A stretch of 53,341 bases of DNA from DAONFI01 sp035403485 (GCA_964536835.1 CAZIAZ010000014.1:1-53341), one strand, 5' to 3'. Counted from the stretch's first letter, positions 1 to 8,714 are shown. Numbers and translations: made by a program. Notes: generated by a model not told the origin, from the letters alone.

Positions 1-50
1 AGGCTGCAAAAGAGCCGATTGCAGGCAGCCAAGGTTTTTGGGATAGGTTC
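1..50 (+). repeat. Dispersed repeat family A, copy A1 (right part)
   Basis: The first 50 bases match the right end of the element at 21713-21760 almost base for base and share the core GCCGATTGCAGGCAGCCAAG with 40686-40748 (one base differs there). The copy ends in GGGATAGGTTC, the same terminus as copy A3, and is cut by the window edge. It ends 41 bp before the start codon of the next gene. TA follows the terminus. Confidence 0.75.
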
Positions 51-90
51 TAATTAGTAAGTTGTTTGAATGACAGGAAGGAAATGAATT

Positions 91-561
91 ATGCCCGCAA
101 CCCCATTCATGGAATTGGACAAACTAGACCTGAATCACATAGTCGCCGACCACGACAAGATTTACAGCATTCTGCCGCACCGCTACGAATTCGAGAGACT
201 CACTGCGATAGTGCATATGGACGACATGTCCGTAGCCGGCTATCATGACGTGGGCCATGATGAATTCTGGGTCAAGGGCCATATACCCGGCCGGCCGCTT
301 TTTCCGGGCGTAATGATGATAGAGACCGCAGCCCAGCTTGTGAGCTATCATGCCCTGGTTCATACGAGTGGCAGGAGCGGCTTTTTGGGCTTTGCCGGCG
401 TTGACGGCGTAAAATTCCGCGACAGTGTTCTGCCCGGGCAGCGGTTGGTCATGCTGGCTAAGATGGTGGAATTTCGGCCGAGACGTTGCACCGCCGACAC
501 CCAGGGTTTCGTCGACGGGAAAATGGTATTCGAAGGCAGAATTACCGGCATGTGGCTGTAG
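91..561 (+). CDS. FabZ/FabA-like hotdog-fold dehydratase
   Basis: This 156-residue protein resembles 3-hydroxyacyl-ACP dehydratase FabZ, which removes water from beta-hydroxyacyl-ACP in fatty acid synthesis. The signature GHIPGRPLFPGVMMIE lies at residues 63-78, with the catalytic-type His64 and Glu78 kept, followed by TAAQ. The length is normal for FabZ. The ATG at 91 has a good ribosome site (AGGAAGGAA, 75-83). The gene is followed 18 bp later by a UvrC-like gene and then an AsmA-like gene on the same strand, so it may supply a specialised lipid or envelope function rather than be the housekeeping copy. Substrate is not known. Confidence 0.85.
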   Translation: MPATPFMELDKLDLNHIVADHDKIYSILPHRYEFERLTAIVHMDDMSVAGYHDVGHDEFWVKGHIPGRPLFPGVMMIETAAQLVSYHALVHTSGRSGFLGFAGVDGVKFRDSVLPGQRLVMLAKMVEFRPRRCTADTQGFVDGKMVFEGRITGMWL

Positions 562-579
562 AGCAGAAAAAAATACCCG

Positions 580-1743
580 ATGGCTGACCTTGAAAGCATA
601 TTCGACGCAAGTGTGGAGATTTGTCCGCCGGTGAAGGATGGCGACCTCGCGGCAATACCTGCCAAACGAGGCGTAGTGATGTTGTCGGCGGCTGGCGGCC
701 AGCCGATACTTGTCCTGACGGCGGCTGATATGCGAAGCAGGGTGCAGACCCGCCTCGGCGAGCCGGCGGACGACGCCAGGGGCAAAAAAATCGACCTGCG
801 CGAAATAACGCGAAAAGTTCATTACAGCCGTTGTGCCAGCCATTTTGAAACGGATTTGCGATACCTGCGGACGGTCGTGAAGATTTTTCCCCACAGGTAT
901 GAGCAGATGGTCGCATGGCAGGCGCCGTGGTTTGTTTCGCTGGACGTGAAAAGCCGTGTACCGCGGTTCAGCCGTCGCCGCGGAATTTCTGCCTCCGACG
1001 CGACAGAAAGATATTTTGGGCCTTTTGCCGCCGGCAGAGATGCCGACAGATTTATCGATTCGCTGGCGGACGCGTTTCGGCTGTGCAGAGATGTGAACTG
1101 TCTGCGCGATGCGCCGAATCACGGCGGCTGTACTTATGCGGAGATGAACCGCTGCGTGGGTGTGGGAGTTGGCCGCATGAGCATGGAAGATTATCGCTTG
1201 CTGCTTGAAACAGCCGGCGATTTTGCCGCCGGACGGCGGGACGGTTTGCGTGAAAAAATAACCGCCGACATGCAGGCGCATGTAAAGGCGTTGGAGTTCG
1301 AACAGGCTGGCGTCTGCAAGAGGCGACTTGAGAGGCTGAGTGATTTCGATTTGCCGGCGTACAGATATGTACGGGACGTAAAGGATTTGGAATTTCTGCT
1401 TGTGCATCGCGGCATGAGTGCAGGCGAATACAGATTTTTTTCTGTTGTCCCTGGCGAGGTGGCCGAGCCTTTCGTTCTCGAAAAACCCGCGACGCCGGAA
1501 AAAGTGCAGAAAATTCTGGCATATCACGACGAACATCGTCGTAATGCGTCGCCGTGCTGTGGCGTTGAGGCGGATTTGACGATGGGCCTTGTTACGCGGT
1601 ATCTTTTCTGCGAACCGGCGAAGGCAGGCCTCGTAGTGCCTGGCCCCATTACGCAGGATGCCGCGTCGGTGATTACTGAATTTGTGAATCGGTCATTGAA
1701 GGGCGACGGCCCTCAGGCAGAGCAGGATGAAAACAATTCGTGA
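580..1743 (+). CDS. UvrC-like protein lacking the C-terminal nuclease
   Basis: 387 residues, against about 600 in full UvrC. From about residue 145 it follows UvrC closely: YFGPFAAG, a cysteine-containing stretch ending NRCVGVGVGR, then a UVR motif (ADMQAHVKALEFEQAGVCKR) that in UvrC contacts UvrB. The N-terminal GIY-YIG region is degenerate: the usual GVY...YVG reads GVV...LVL. The RNase H-like endonuclease and helix-hairpin-helix regions are missing. The fourth cysteine of the UvrC iron-sulphur set is replaced by glycine, though an extra cysteine lies nearby. It may be a UvrB-binding or scaffold protein rather than an incision enzyme. Its 3' end overlaps the next gene by 17 bp, so the two are probably co-translated. 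Confidence 0.7.
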   Translation: MADLESIFDASVEICPPVKDGDLAAIPAKRGVVMLSAAGGQPILVLTAADMRSRVQTRLGEPADDARGKKIDLREITRKVHYSRCASHFETDLRYLRTVVKIFPHRYEQMVAWQAPWFVSLDVKSRVPRFSRRRGISASDATERYFGPFAAGRDADRFIDSLADAFRLCRDVNCLRDAPNHGGCTYAEMNRCVGVGVGRMSMEDYRLLLETAGDFAAGRRDGLREKITADMQAHVKALEFEQAGVCKRRLERLSDFDLPAYRYVRDVKDLEFLLVHRGMSAGEYRFFSVVPGEVAEPFVLEKPATPEKVQKILAYHDEHRRNASPCCGVEADLTMGLVTRYLFCEPAKAGLVVPGPITQDAASVITEFVNRSLKGDGPQAEQDENNS

Positions 1744-4700
1744 ACATCTTGTCAGGCGGTTTCCGCAGCAGCGAAGGCGGCGGTGGAAATACGTTTCGCC
1801 GATTCGCAGGCGAGTGGGCCTTGGGATATTGGCGTTTCTGCTGGTGACGATATACCTGGGCTGGTATTTTACCCGTGATTCCAACGTTCGCCGCGAGGCC
1901 AAGAAAGCACTGGAAGATTTGACCGGTGCCGACGTGCATATAGACAGGGCGCATTTCAGCCTTTTTGAGGGCATACGCCTTTACGGCGTGCGGGTCACGC
2001 TGCCGGACGAACGCTCGCCGTATCCGTTCTTCACCGCTGGCGAAGTGGTCATAAAACACCGGCCGATGGAACTTATCCGGCATGGCCGACTCAAGATAAA
2101 CGAAATAGTCTGTATGCAGCCGGTAGTTACTGTGGAATACGACAAAGCCGGCGGCATGAGCAACGCCGAACGACTATTCCGGCTCGCCGTCGAACATAAC
2201 CGCAAAAAGCCCGCTGACCGCTATCAGCCGATGCAATTCCCACGAATATTCCTGCGAGACGGCTATCTCAAATCTCTCGTAAAATCGGGCGATACGACTC
2301 AGCGGACGTTTGAAGAGGGCATGAGCTGCGAATTGAAACCGATTGGTAATAACCTCGTCATGGTCACCGTTGAAAGCGAGCATGAGAACGGCGAAAAAAT
2401 ACAATGGGCCAGGATAGAGCTGGATACGTCCGACGGCCGGATTGCCGGCATGTCCGGCTCGGCGAGTCACAGGCTTTTCCAGCTGTTGCCGCCGCAATAT
2501 CACAAGTGGATACAGCAGTACGACCCGCAGGGTGACTTCAGCGTAGTCGAGGGCGAAGGAACGGACCCGCAGGATGGCCGTTTTGAAATCAGGCTGGACG
2601 ATTTTTCGTTCAATATGCCCGACGGCGACAAGGTGTTTGCCGTAAAAAACGTTACCGGCAAACTGCTGTTCCGCAGGGATGGCATAGAGTTCAAGAGTGT
2701 AACCGGCCGGCCTGTGCTGCTCGGCCCTGATGCGCGCATCAGAATCGATGGCCATTGCGACGGATATTCTTCCGACAGTTCGTTCGACCTGACGGTGTAC
2801 GTGAAGAAAATCCTTTTGCCGCAGACCTCTCTGCCGGGGCGACTCGCCGTCATTTGCAGAGTGGTGAATCGCGATTATCAGCCGCGCGGCCTTGCAAACA
2901 TGGGCTTGCGGATAGTACGGGATAAAAACGGCGATCTCCAGGTAGCAGGCATAATCAAACCTGAAAAACTCAGGACATGCTGCCGTTTTTTCCCGATAGA
3001 AGCGCAGGCCGCCGGCGGAAGCATAACGTTTACGCAAAAGAGCATAGAGGATATCAATCTTGATTTGTATCGCGGCCAATCCAGGTTTACTGTGCGCGGC
3101 AGTGCCAGGCATATAGAAGGAATGAACTGGGATTACGACGTAAGTATAGACGGCAGCGACGTAAAACTTGACGACTCGCTTCGCGACGCACTGCCGAATC
3201 AGGCTCGGAAAATATACGATTCACTTTCGCCGGCGGGCAAGTGCAACGGCAAGGTGATTGCGTGGAAAAAGGGTGAGGACAGGGGTATAAAAGTCGATTT
3301 GCGGATGAACGGCTTTGCGTCGGTATGTTATGACGGTTTTCCTTACCGGCTGGAAAATCTTTCCGGCGAGGTGCACGTGGAAAACGGCAATATTTCCGTG
3401 CCGTGGGCTCAGAGTGAAAAGGGCGACATGGTCGTCCGCATGAACGGCAGATTCTCCGACGGCTGTGCCGATATGGACATTGCCGCCAAAAATCTGCCGT
3501 TGGATAAAAAACTTTTCGACGCACTGCCGGTATCTGCCCGCGACACTGTCAATAAACTTTCGCTTTCCGGCATGGCTGACCAGGTTTCCTGCCACGCCAG
3601 CCGGCAGAACGGCAGGCTGGATTTCAATGTGGACATGAAACTGCAGGATGTTTCGTGGAAATACGCAGAATGGCCTTACGCCGTCGAAGGTGCATCCGGC
3701 GATATTACCATAACGCCGGATGCCGTTACGCTCAGAAACCTGCAGGGCCATCACGGCATGGGCAGGATAACGCTGGATGGCGATATTAAATATGCCGCCA
3801 GCCGTAAACTTGCCTGTGAACTGCTCGTTCAGGGGGCATCCGTGATGTTTGACGGCGATTTTTTTGCCGCTCTGCCGCCTGCCATGCGGAGCAGGCTTGA
3901 AGAATTTTCGCTTGGCGGACTGGCGGACTTCCGCGTGAAGATAAAATCCGACGGCACGGATGCTCCGGTGGATTTCAACGTTGCCATAGATGCCAGCAGT
4001 ATGGACGTGTGCTATAAAAAAATTCCGATTCCGTTAACTCAGGTAAGCGGCCGGATACTTATCAAGCCCGGCCGGCTGGAATTGAATAATGTTCAGGGTG
4101 TCGCCGGCCAGGATGGCGATGTCATGTCCGTGGCGGCATCTGGATATATAGAGAATACGCCCTCCAGCCGCCAGGCCAACCTTGCCCTCAATATCGTTAA
4201 CGTCGAACTTGATAAAACTCTCATGGACAGCTTTTCTTCGGAGACGGGCAATTTTTTGAAACGATTTCGGCCGGGTGGCCGGTTCAGCGGCAAAATTCGA
4301 CAGTTTTTCTACAATAAGCCCAAAGACAAGCCGGCCGAATGGAAAATTACCGGCGGATTTGCGTTCAAGGACATCGAGATGGATTTCGGGTTTGGCTGGC
4401 GAAAGCTCACCGGCACATGGGCCGGCTGGCTGTGGCGTGAAGAAAAGGGCATGGGCATGAAGGCTCAATGCAAGGTCGACAGACTCAAGTGGGACAAGTA
4501 CGTCGCGAGCAAATTATCCGGCGACCTTACCATGCAGCCGGGCAGTGATTTGATATTCATAAACAAACTTGTAGGCCGTTCGATGGGCGGAAGAATTGCC
4601 GGCAAGGCCAGCCTGGATATCGGCACGCCGTTAAAATACAACATGAATCTTGCCATGGAAGACGTCGACTTGGCGGAACTGTTCCGGTCGGCTGACGGCA

Positions 4701-5212
4701 ACTCGCCCAAAGACGTTTCTGGCAAATTGAGGGGTGAAGTTGAATTCAGCATGATTGGCGGCGACAAGCCCATGAAGCAGGCTGCCGGCGAAATTGAAAT
4801 CTACAAAGCCAGCATGTATAAAATGCCCGTCATTCTCGGCATGCTCAATGTGATTTACCTGACAGTGCCTGGCGACGGTACGTTTAACAGCGGCTTTTTG
4901 CGGTATCATATGAAAAATGAGAAACTGCGGCTGGAAGAGATTTTTTTGACCGGCAGTACGTTATCGGTCATAGGTTCTGGCGATTTGAATCTTTCGGACG
5001 ACACGCTCAATCTGACGTTTCTGACCGGCCCTCCCGGCAAAATGCCGCGGCTGAACGAACTTGCAACCGACCTGCTCAGCGCGATAAGCCAGGAACTCGT
5101 GGAAATACGCGTGTCCGGGACGCTGAAGAAACCCAAAATGGAAACCGTCAGCTTTCGCAGCCTTGAGACCATAATAAAACGTCTCGTCGGCACTGCGGCA
5201 GAGCAGAATTAG
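1727..5212 (+). CDS. AsmA-like large envelope protein
   Basis: 1161 residues. An arginine-rich N-terminus is followed by one membrane segment (about residues 30-48), and the rest is a long, beta-rich repetitive extracytoplasmic region. Phrases such as ITPDAVTLRNLQGHHGMGRI and LSGDLTMQPGSDLIFINKLV are typical of AsmA/TamB-related proteins, which sit in the periplasm and are linked to phospholipid transport or outer-membrane biogenesis. The C-terminal section (about 1070-1150) resembles the AsmA_2 type. The ATG at 1727 lies behind GAGCAGG and overlaps the UvrC-like gene by 17 bp. The FabZ-like gene upstream fits a lipid or envelope role. Exact cargo is unknown. Confidence 0.7.
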   Translation: MKTIREHLVRRFPQQRRRRWKYVSPIRRRVGLGILAFLLVTIYLGWYFTRDSNVRREAKKALEDLTGADVHIDRAHFSLFEGIRLYGVRVTLPDERSPYPFFTAGEVVIKHRPMELIRHGRLKINEIVCMQPVVTVEYDKAGGMSNAERLFRLAVEHNRKKPADRYQPMQFPRIFLRDGYLKSLVKSGDTTQRTFEEGMSCELKPIGNNLVMVTVESEHENGEKIQWARIELDTSDGRIAGMSGSASHRLFQLLPPQYHKWIQQYDPQGDFSVVEGEGTDPQDGRFEIRLDDFSFNMPDGDKVFAVKNVTGKLLFRRDGIEFKSVTGRPVLLGPDARIRIDGHCDGYSSDSSFDLTVYVKKILLPQTSLPGRLAVICRVVNRDYQPRGLANMGLRIVRDKNGDLQVAGIIKPEKLRTCCRFFPIEAQAAGGSITFTQKSIEDINLDLYRGQSRFTVRGSARHIEGMNWDYDVSIDGSDVKLDDSLRDALPNQARKIYDSLSPAGKCNGKVIAWKKGEDRGIKVDLRMNGFASVCYDGFPYRLENLSGEVHVENGNISVPWAQSEKGDMVVRMNGRFSDGCADMDIAAKNLPLDKKLFDALPVSARDTVNKLSLSGMADQVSCHASRQNGRLDFNVDMKLQDVSWKYAEWPYAVEGASGDITITPDAVTLRNLQGHHGMGRITLDGDIKYAASRKLACELLVQGASVMFDGDFFAALPPAMRSRLEEFSLGGLADFRVKIKSDGTDAPVDFNVAIDASSMDVCYKKIPIPLTQVSGRILIKPGRLELNNVQGVAGQDGDVMSVAASGYIENTPSSRQANLALNIVNVELDKTLMDSFSSETGNFLKRFRPGGRFSGKIRQFFYNKPKDKPAEWKITGGFAFKDIEMDFGFGWRKLTGTWAGWLWREEKGMGMKAQCKVDRLKWDKYVASKLSGDLTMQPGSDLIFINKLVGRSMGGRIAGKASLDIGTPLKYNMNLAMEDVDLAELFRSADGNSPKDVSGKLRGEVEFSMIGGDKPMKQAAGEIEIYKASMYKMPVILGMLNVIYLTVPGDGTFNSGFLRYHMKNEKLRLEEIFLTGSTLSVIGSGDLNLSDDTLNLTFLTGPPGKMPRLNELATDLLSAISQELVEIRVSGTLKKPKMETVSFRSLETIIKRLVGTAAEQN

Positions 5213-5239
5213 ATTAAAGTTGTTATTGTTATTAAATAC

Positions 5240-5268
5240 TTGACATATACCAAACTTAATTGTAATCT
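5240..5268 (+). promoter_or_regulatory. Possible promoter of the restriction-modification operon
   Basis: A perfect -35 hexamer TTGACA (5240-5245) is followed 17 bp later by a poor -10 (TAATCT, 5263-5268) in the very AT-rich gap before the first methylase gene. Only the -35 is convincing. Confidence 0.3.
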
Positions 5269-5354
5269 CTCAATATATTGTATATTGTTTTTTACTTTAT
5301 TGCTTGTTGTATAGGTAGTTATATTTTAATCAGTATTTTATGCGGAATTCTCTT

Positions 5355-6155
5355 ATGAAACCATTTTTAAAGTGGGCAGGTGGTAAATATAAAATCATTG
5401 ACAGAATTATTCGCGTTTTGCCTCAAGGCACTCGCCTTATTGAACCATTTGCAGGCTCATCTGCTGTTTTTTTAAATACCAAATACGAAAAATATCTCAT
5501 TGCTGATTCGAATATCGATTTGATTAATGTATATAAGCAGTTAAAAAAAGACGGAACTGATTTTATTGCTTATTGTAACGAATTATTTATTAAGGCAAAT
5601 AACAAAGAAAAAGTATTTTACCGATTGCGGGAAGAATTTAATACAATATCTGATTCAACCAGAAAGGCTGCACTATTTATATATTTGAATCGCCATTGCT
5701 TTAACGGTTTGTGCAGATATAATTCAAGAGGTCTGTTTAACGTTCCATTCGGGAGCTACAAGAATCCTCCTTTTCCAGAAAAGGAAATGTTGGATTTTGT
5801 TAAAAAAAGCAAAAAAGCACAATTCATGGCAGCTGATTTTGTAGAAACTATGGGGAAAGCAGTTGTAGGCGATGTCATTTATTGTGACCCACCCTATGTT
5901 CCTCTTACGGAAACTTCAAATTTTACAAATTACACTGGCAGTGGATTCGGGCAACAGGAACAAGATAAACTTGTTGCACTGGCAAAAAAATTGGCAAACA
6001 AAGGTATCCCTGTAATCATTTCGAATCACGATACTGACTTTACACGTAATTCGTATTCGTCTGCCCAAATAGATTTTTTTGATGTTCGGCGATTTATTTC
6101 AAGTAAAGTTACCCAGCGAAATAAAGTTTCTGAATTATTGGCTGTATTTGCATAA
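5355..6155 (+). CDS. DNA adenine methylase, D12 class (Dam/M.DpnII-A-like)
   Basis: About 266 residues. It opens with FLKWAGGKYK, the N-terminal AdoMet-binding element of D12-class N6-adenine methylases, followed by EPFAGSSAVFLN (motif I) and the catalytic DPPY near residue 178, the alpha-class order. Relatives methylate GATC. An ATG at 5340 would add five residues; 5355 is preferred because the family begins just before FLKWAGGK and GGAA lies 9 bp upstream. It is the first gene of an AT-rich three-gene restriction-modification operon set between balanced-composition genes, which suggests horizontal transfer. Confidence 0.88.
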   Translation: MKPFLKWAGGKYKIIDRIIRVLPQGTRLIEPFAGSSAVFLNTKYEKYLIADSNIDLINVYKQLKKDGTDFIAYCNELFIKANNKEKVFYRLREEFNTISDSTRKAALFIYLNRHCFNGLCRYNSRGLFNVPFGSYKNPPFPEKEMLDFVKKSKKAQFMAADFVETMGKAVVGDVIYCDPPYVPLTETSNFTNYTGSGFGQQEQDKLVALAKKLANKGIPVIISNHDTDFTRNSYSSAQIDFFDVRRFISSKVTQRNKVSELLAVFA

Positions 6156-6210
6156 ATCTGATAGCTAGAGTTTTCCCCTAAGGAATCTATTAATCAAACA
6201 AAAGGTGCTA

Positions 6211-7026
6211 ATGAAATTCGATTCATTTGTCTTAACTCATCATCCTGTATTTGCGTTGCATGAGCAGGGTATTTTTTTGTATTGTGATGATTGTCTTGAA
6301 ATCATGGCTAAAATTGTAGAAAAGCATCCTAATGGAGTTTTCGATATGATTTTTGCTGACCCACCATATTTTTTATCAAATGGTGGAATTACCTGCAAAA
6401 ATGGCAAAATGGTTTCAGTGAACAAGGGGGAATGGGATAAATCACAAGGTACTGAAGCAAACCATCAATTTAATCTAAAATGGTTAAAATTCTGCCAAAA
6501 ACTTCTAAAACCGAATGGAACGATATGGGTATCAGGAACCATGCATGTAATTTATTCCATTGGATTTGCAATGCAACAATTAGGATTTAAACTTCTTAAT
6601 GATATCATATGGGAAAAACCAAGTCCGCCGCCAAATTTGTCCCGGAGATATTTTACGCATGCTACTGAAATAATTATTTGGGCAGCAAAATCTCAAAAAT
6701 CAAAACATCAATTTAATTATGAAGCCATGCGTGATGAGAATGGCGGAAAACAAATGAAATCAGTCTGGAGAATTTCTCCTCCTTTGTTGGAAGAAAAAAG
6801 ATTGGGTAAGCATCCTACGCAAAAGCCTATATTTTTGGTTGAACGCTGCATTAATGCATCGACGAAAGAAGGGGATTTCGTGTTTGATCCATTTTGTGGA
6901 AGCAGTACAACAGGTGTTGCTGCAATTAAAACCAAACGACGGTTTTGTGGTATAGAAATCGAACCTTCATTTATCGATTTGTCTATTCATCGTCTTAATC
7001 TGGAATTTCAAAGGAGTAGAAAATGA
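6211..7026 (+). CDS. DNA adenine methylase, beta class (DpnA-like)
   Basis: 271 residues. ADPPYFLSNGGITCKNGK near residue 49 is the catalytic motif IV, and FDPFCGSSTTG near 226 is motif I, giving the beta-class order. It closely resembles DpnA, the second methylase of DpnII-type systems, which also modifies single-stranded GATC DNA and protects incoming DNA during transformation. A GTG at 6205 is possible, but the ATG at 6211 with AAAGG upstream is better. It overlaps the next gene by four bases (ATGA). Target specificity is inferred from family resemblance. Confidence 0.88.
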   Translation: MKFDSFVLTHHPVFALHEQGIFLYCDDCLEIMAKIVEKHPNGVFDMIFADPPYFLSNGGITCKNGKMVSVNKGEWDKSQGTEANHQFNLKWLKFCQKLLKPNGTIWVSGTMHVIYSIGFAMQQLGFKLLNDIIWEKPSPPPNLSRRYFTHATEIIIWAAKSQKSKHQFNYEAMRDENGGKQMKSVWRISPPLLEEKRLGKHPTQKPIFLVERCINASTKEGDFVFDPFCGSSTTGVAAIKTKRRFCGIEIEPSFIDLSIHRLNLEFQRSRK

Positions 7027-7556
7027 AATTGGGTGGAAAAGGTGGAGCGAATACGCTAACTGGGTTGAATTTTGAAGGTAAAGTTGATTTCCAAGTCCTT
7101 CTTGCAAAAATTAATGGATACGAAATAAAAGAATCAAGTAAAGCGGGCAAAGATGTTTTCTTTAAAAATAAATTAGTTGCGCGTTGTTTCCGTAAGCATG
7201 ATTTTTATAAATTTCTTGAAGAGAGTGGCATTAATTGGAAAGAAATCCTTTCCAAAAAACTTCTTCCAGATGATGCTCTGCTTGTTATTGTACGAGAAAC
7301 TTTGTTTATTATAGAAGTAAAATATCAACAAGTTGCAGGTTCAGTTGATGAAAAGTTACAAACTTGTGATTTTAAGCGCCGGCAGTATATGAAATTAGTA
7401 GATTCATTAGGATTACAAGTTGAGTATGTTTATGTATTGAATGACTGGTTCAAAAAGCCGGAGTATAGGGATGTTTTGGAATATATAAACATTGTTAATT
7501 GTCGTTATAGATTTAATTCTCTTCCTCTATCATGGCTTGGGTTACCCGATAAATAA
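7023..7556 (+). CDS. Short PD-(D/E)XK protein, probable restriction endonuclease
   Basis: 177 residues. A metal-binding nuclease core is visible: LPDDALLVIV with Asp84, then IIEVKYQQ with Glu98 and Lys100, a D-x13-ExK spacing. The N-terminus carries GGANTLTGLNFE, which is likely to be structural or DNA-binding. It is translationally coupled (ATGA overlap, GGAG ribosome site) to the DpnA-like methylase, so it is probably the cutting subunit, acting on the same site, perhaps GATC. It does not resemble the longer DpnII or MboI nucleases as I recall them, so it may be a separate lineage. The gene is strongly AT-rich. Confidence 0.7.
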   Translation: MKLGGKGGANTLTGLNFEGKVDFQVLLAKINGYEIKESSKAGKDVFFKNKLVARCFRKHDFYKFLEESGINWKEILSKKLLPDDALLVIVRETLFIIEVKYQQVAGSVDEKLQTCDFKRRQYMKLVDSLGLQVEYVYVLNDWFKKPEYRDVLEYINIVNCRYRFNSLPLSWLGLPDK

Positions 7557-7575
7557 AATGAAAGGAATTCGAAAA

Positions 7576-8448
7576 ATGGCGAAGGTAGGCATTATCGGCG
7601 GCAGCGGATTGGGCGAAGCACTTTGCGGCGAAACTACAGGTGAACTGATAGACGTAAATACCCCATTCGGCGAACCGTCTTGCAAAATCATTCAAACGCA
7701 ATGGCACGGCACGGATGTGGCGATACTCAACCGCCACGGCGACGGCCATCTTATTCCGCCGTCGAAAGTGAACTATCGCGCGAATATTTATGCCCTGAAA
7801 TCGCTCGGCTGTACGCACGTAATCGCCAGCGGGGCCGTCGGCTCGCTGCGGGAGGAACTGCAACCCAAGCACCTTGTAATTGCCGACCAGATTATCGACA
7901 AAACCACGCGACGCATCGGCACATTCTTTGACGACCTGGCCTGCCACGTCGAATTCGCCCAGCCGTTCTGCCCGATACTGCGACAACACCTCCTGAACTG
8001 CGCGTCGGCCGTCAAAACCAAAGTCCACGACGGCGGAACATATGTCTGCATGGAGGGGCCGGCGTTTTCAACTCGCGCAGAAAGCGAAATGCACCGCATA
8101 TGGGGCGGCGATCTCATCGGCATGACCGTCATGCCAGAAGCCAAGCTCGCACGCGAAGCGGAAATGGCCTACGCGCTCGTCGCACTGCCCAGCGATTACG
8201 ACTGCTGGCGGCCAGTGCCGGCGGATTTGGATAAACACGAACTGCTCAAGGAAATTATCGGCAATCTCACGGAAGCTACCGCAAATGCCATTGAACTCAT
8301 CAAGGAGGCTGTTGCGAAATTCGATGCCATCGCAGATATCCCCTCTGCGGCTCATAGCGCACTGGAACTGGGCATATGGTCGAACAAAACTCTTGTAGAC
8401 GACCTTGTTAAAGAAAATCTGAGTATCCTGGTGGCTAAATATTTTTAG
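7576..8448 (+). CDS. 5'-methylthioadenosine phosphorylase-like nucleoside phosphorylase
   Basis: 290 residues of the PNP/MTAP family, which splits purine nucleosides with phosphate in the purine and methionine salvage pathways. Visible signatures are IIGGSGLG (residues 6-13, phosphate loop), NRHGDGH, ASGAVGSL, CMEGPAFSTRAES and GMTVMPEAKLAREAEM, followed by SDYDCW, which favours methylthioadenosine or methylthioinosine as substrate. The reading frame is open upstream to 7492, but the ATG at 7576 follows AAAGGAA and begins the family's MxxVGIIGGSG start. Composition changes sharply at this gene from the AT-rich restriction genes back to the chromosomal background. Confidence 0.85.
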   Translation: MAKVGIIGGSGLGEALCGETTGELIDVNTPFGEPSCKIIQTQWHGTDVAILNRHGDGHLIPPSKVNYRANIYALKSLGCTHVIASGAVGSLREELQPKHLVIADQIIDKTTRRIGTFFDDLACHVEFAQPFCPILRQHLLNCASAVKTKVHDGGTYVCMEGPAFSTRAESEMHRIWGGDLIGMTVMPEAKLAREAEMAYALVALPSDYDCWRPVPADLDKHELLKEIIGNLTEATANAIELIKEAVAKFDAIADIPSAAHSALELGIWSNKTLVDDLVKENLSILVAKYF

Positions 8449-8461
8449 AATTTTTAATATG

Positions 8462-8564
8462 TCCTTCGTAATTCTACGGTTTTTAAACCGTAGATGAAAG
8501 TATCCGCCGTGAGGCGGACAGGCGAAAGCCTGATGAATATGATGCTACGGGTTTTAACCCGTAG
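8462..8564 (-). repeat. Dispersed structured repeat family B, copy B1
   Basis: A chain of four hairpins fills this gap: CTACGG/CCGTAG (8474-8493), TCCGCC-GTGA-GGCGGA (8503-8518), CAGGC-GAAA-GCCTG (8519-8532) and CTACGGG/CCCGTAG (8545-8564). Two loops are GNRA tetraloops on this strand. The reverse complement ends CTACGG...CCGTAGAATTACGAAGGAC, matching copies at 32191, 40411 and 50907. It is the best preserved copy and the only one inverted. It lies just behind the phosphorylase gene. Confidence 0.8.
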
Positions 8565-8685
8565 AGATTCACTTTTATTATGCCGGTTGATATGCGGCAT
8601 ACATATTTACCGCTTGAGCCTCTGATATTTTAAAAAAATTACGACGAATTTCGGCTAACCGAGTTGCTATAATAACGGTTTGCAG

Positions 8686-8714
8686 TTGGTAATATGGCTT
8701 AATTGTGTTATAAT
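8686..8714 (+). promoter_or_regulatory. Promoter upstream of the small membrane protein gene
   Basis: TTGGTA (8686-8691) and a perfect TATAAT (8709-8714) are separated by 17 bp. The predicted start lies near 8721, about 73 bp before the TTG start at 8794. The rest of the 8571-8793 gap shows no gene. Confidence 0.5.

Noticed and set aside
124..1536. 470-codon minus-strand open frame
   Set aside because: It is antisense to the FabZ-like and UvrC-like genes, which have clear family motifs; the frame's protein is arginine- and histidine-rich and resembles nothing.
2174..3112. 312-codon minus-strand open frame
   Set aside because: Shadow of the AsmA-like gene; no ribosome site or recognisable motif.
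7492..7575. 28-codon N-terminal extension of the phosphorylase
   Set aside because: It overlaps the end of the nuclease gene and shares its AT-rich composition; the ribosome site and family start point to 7576.
8519..8564. Hammerhead ribozyme, suggested by CTGATGA in copy B1
   Set aside because: The stem that should follow the CTGATGA core directly is eight bases away and no GAAA core strand follows it; the motif is also not kept in the other copies.
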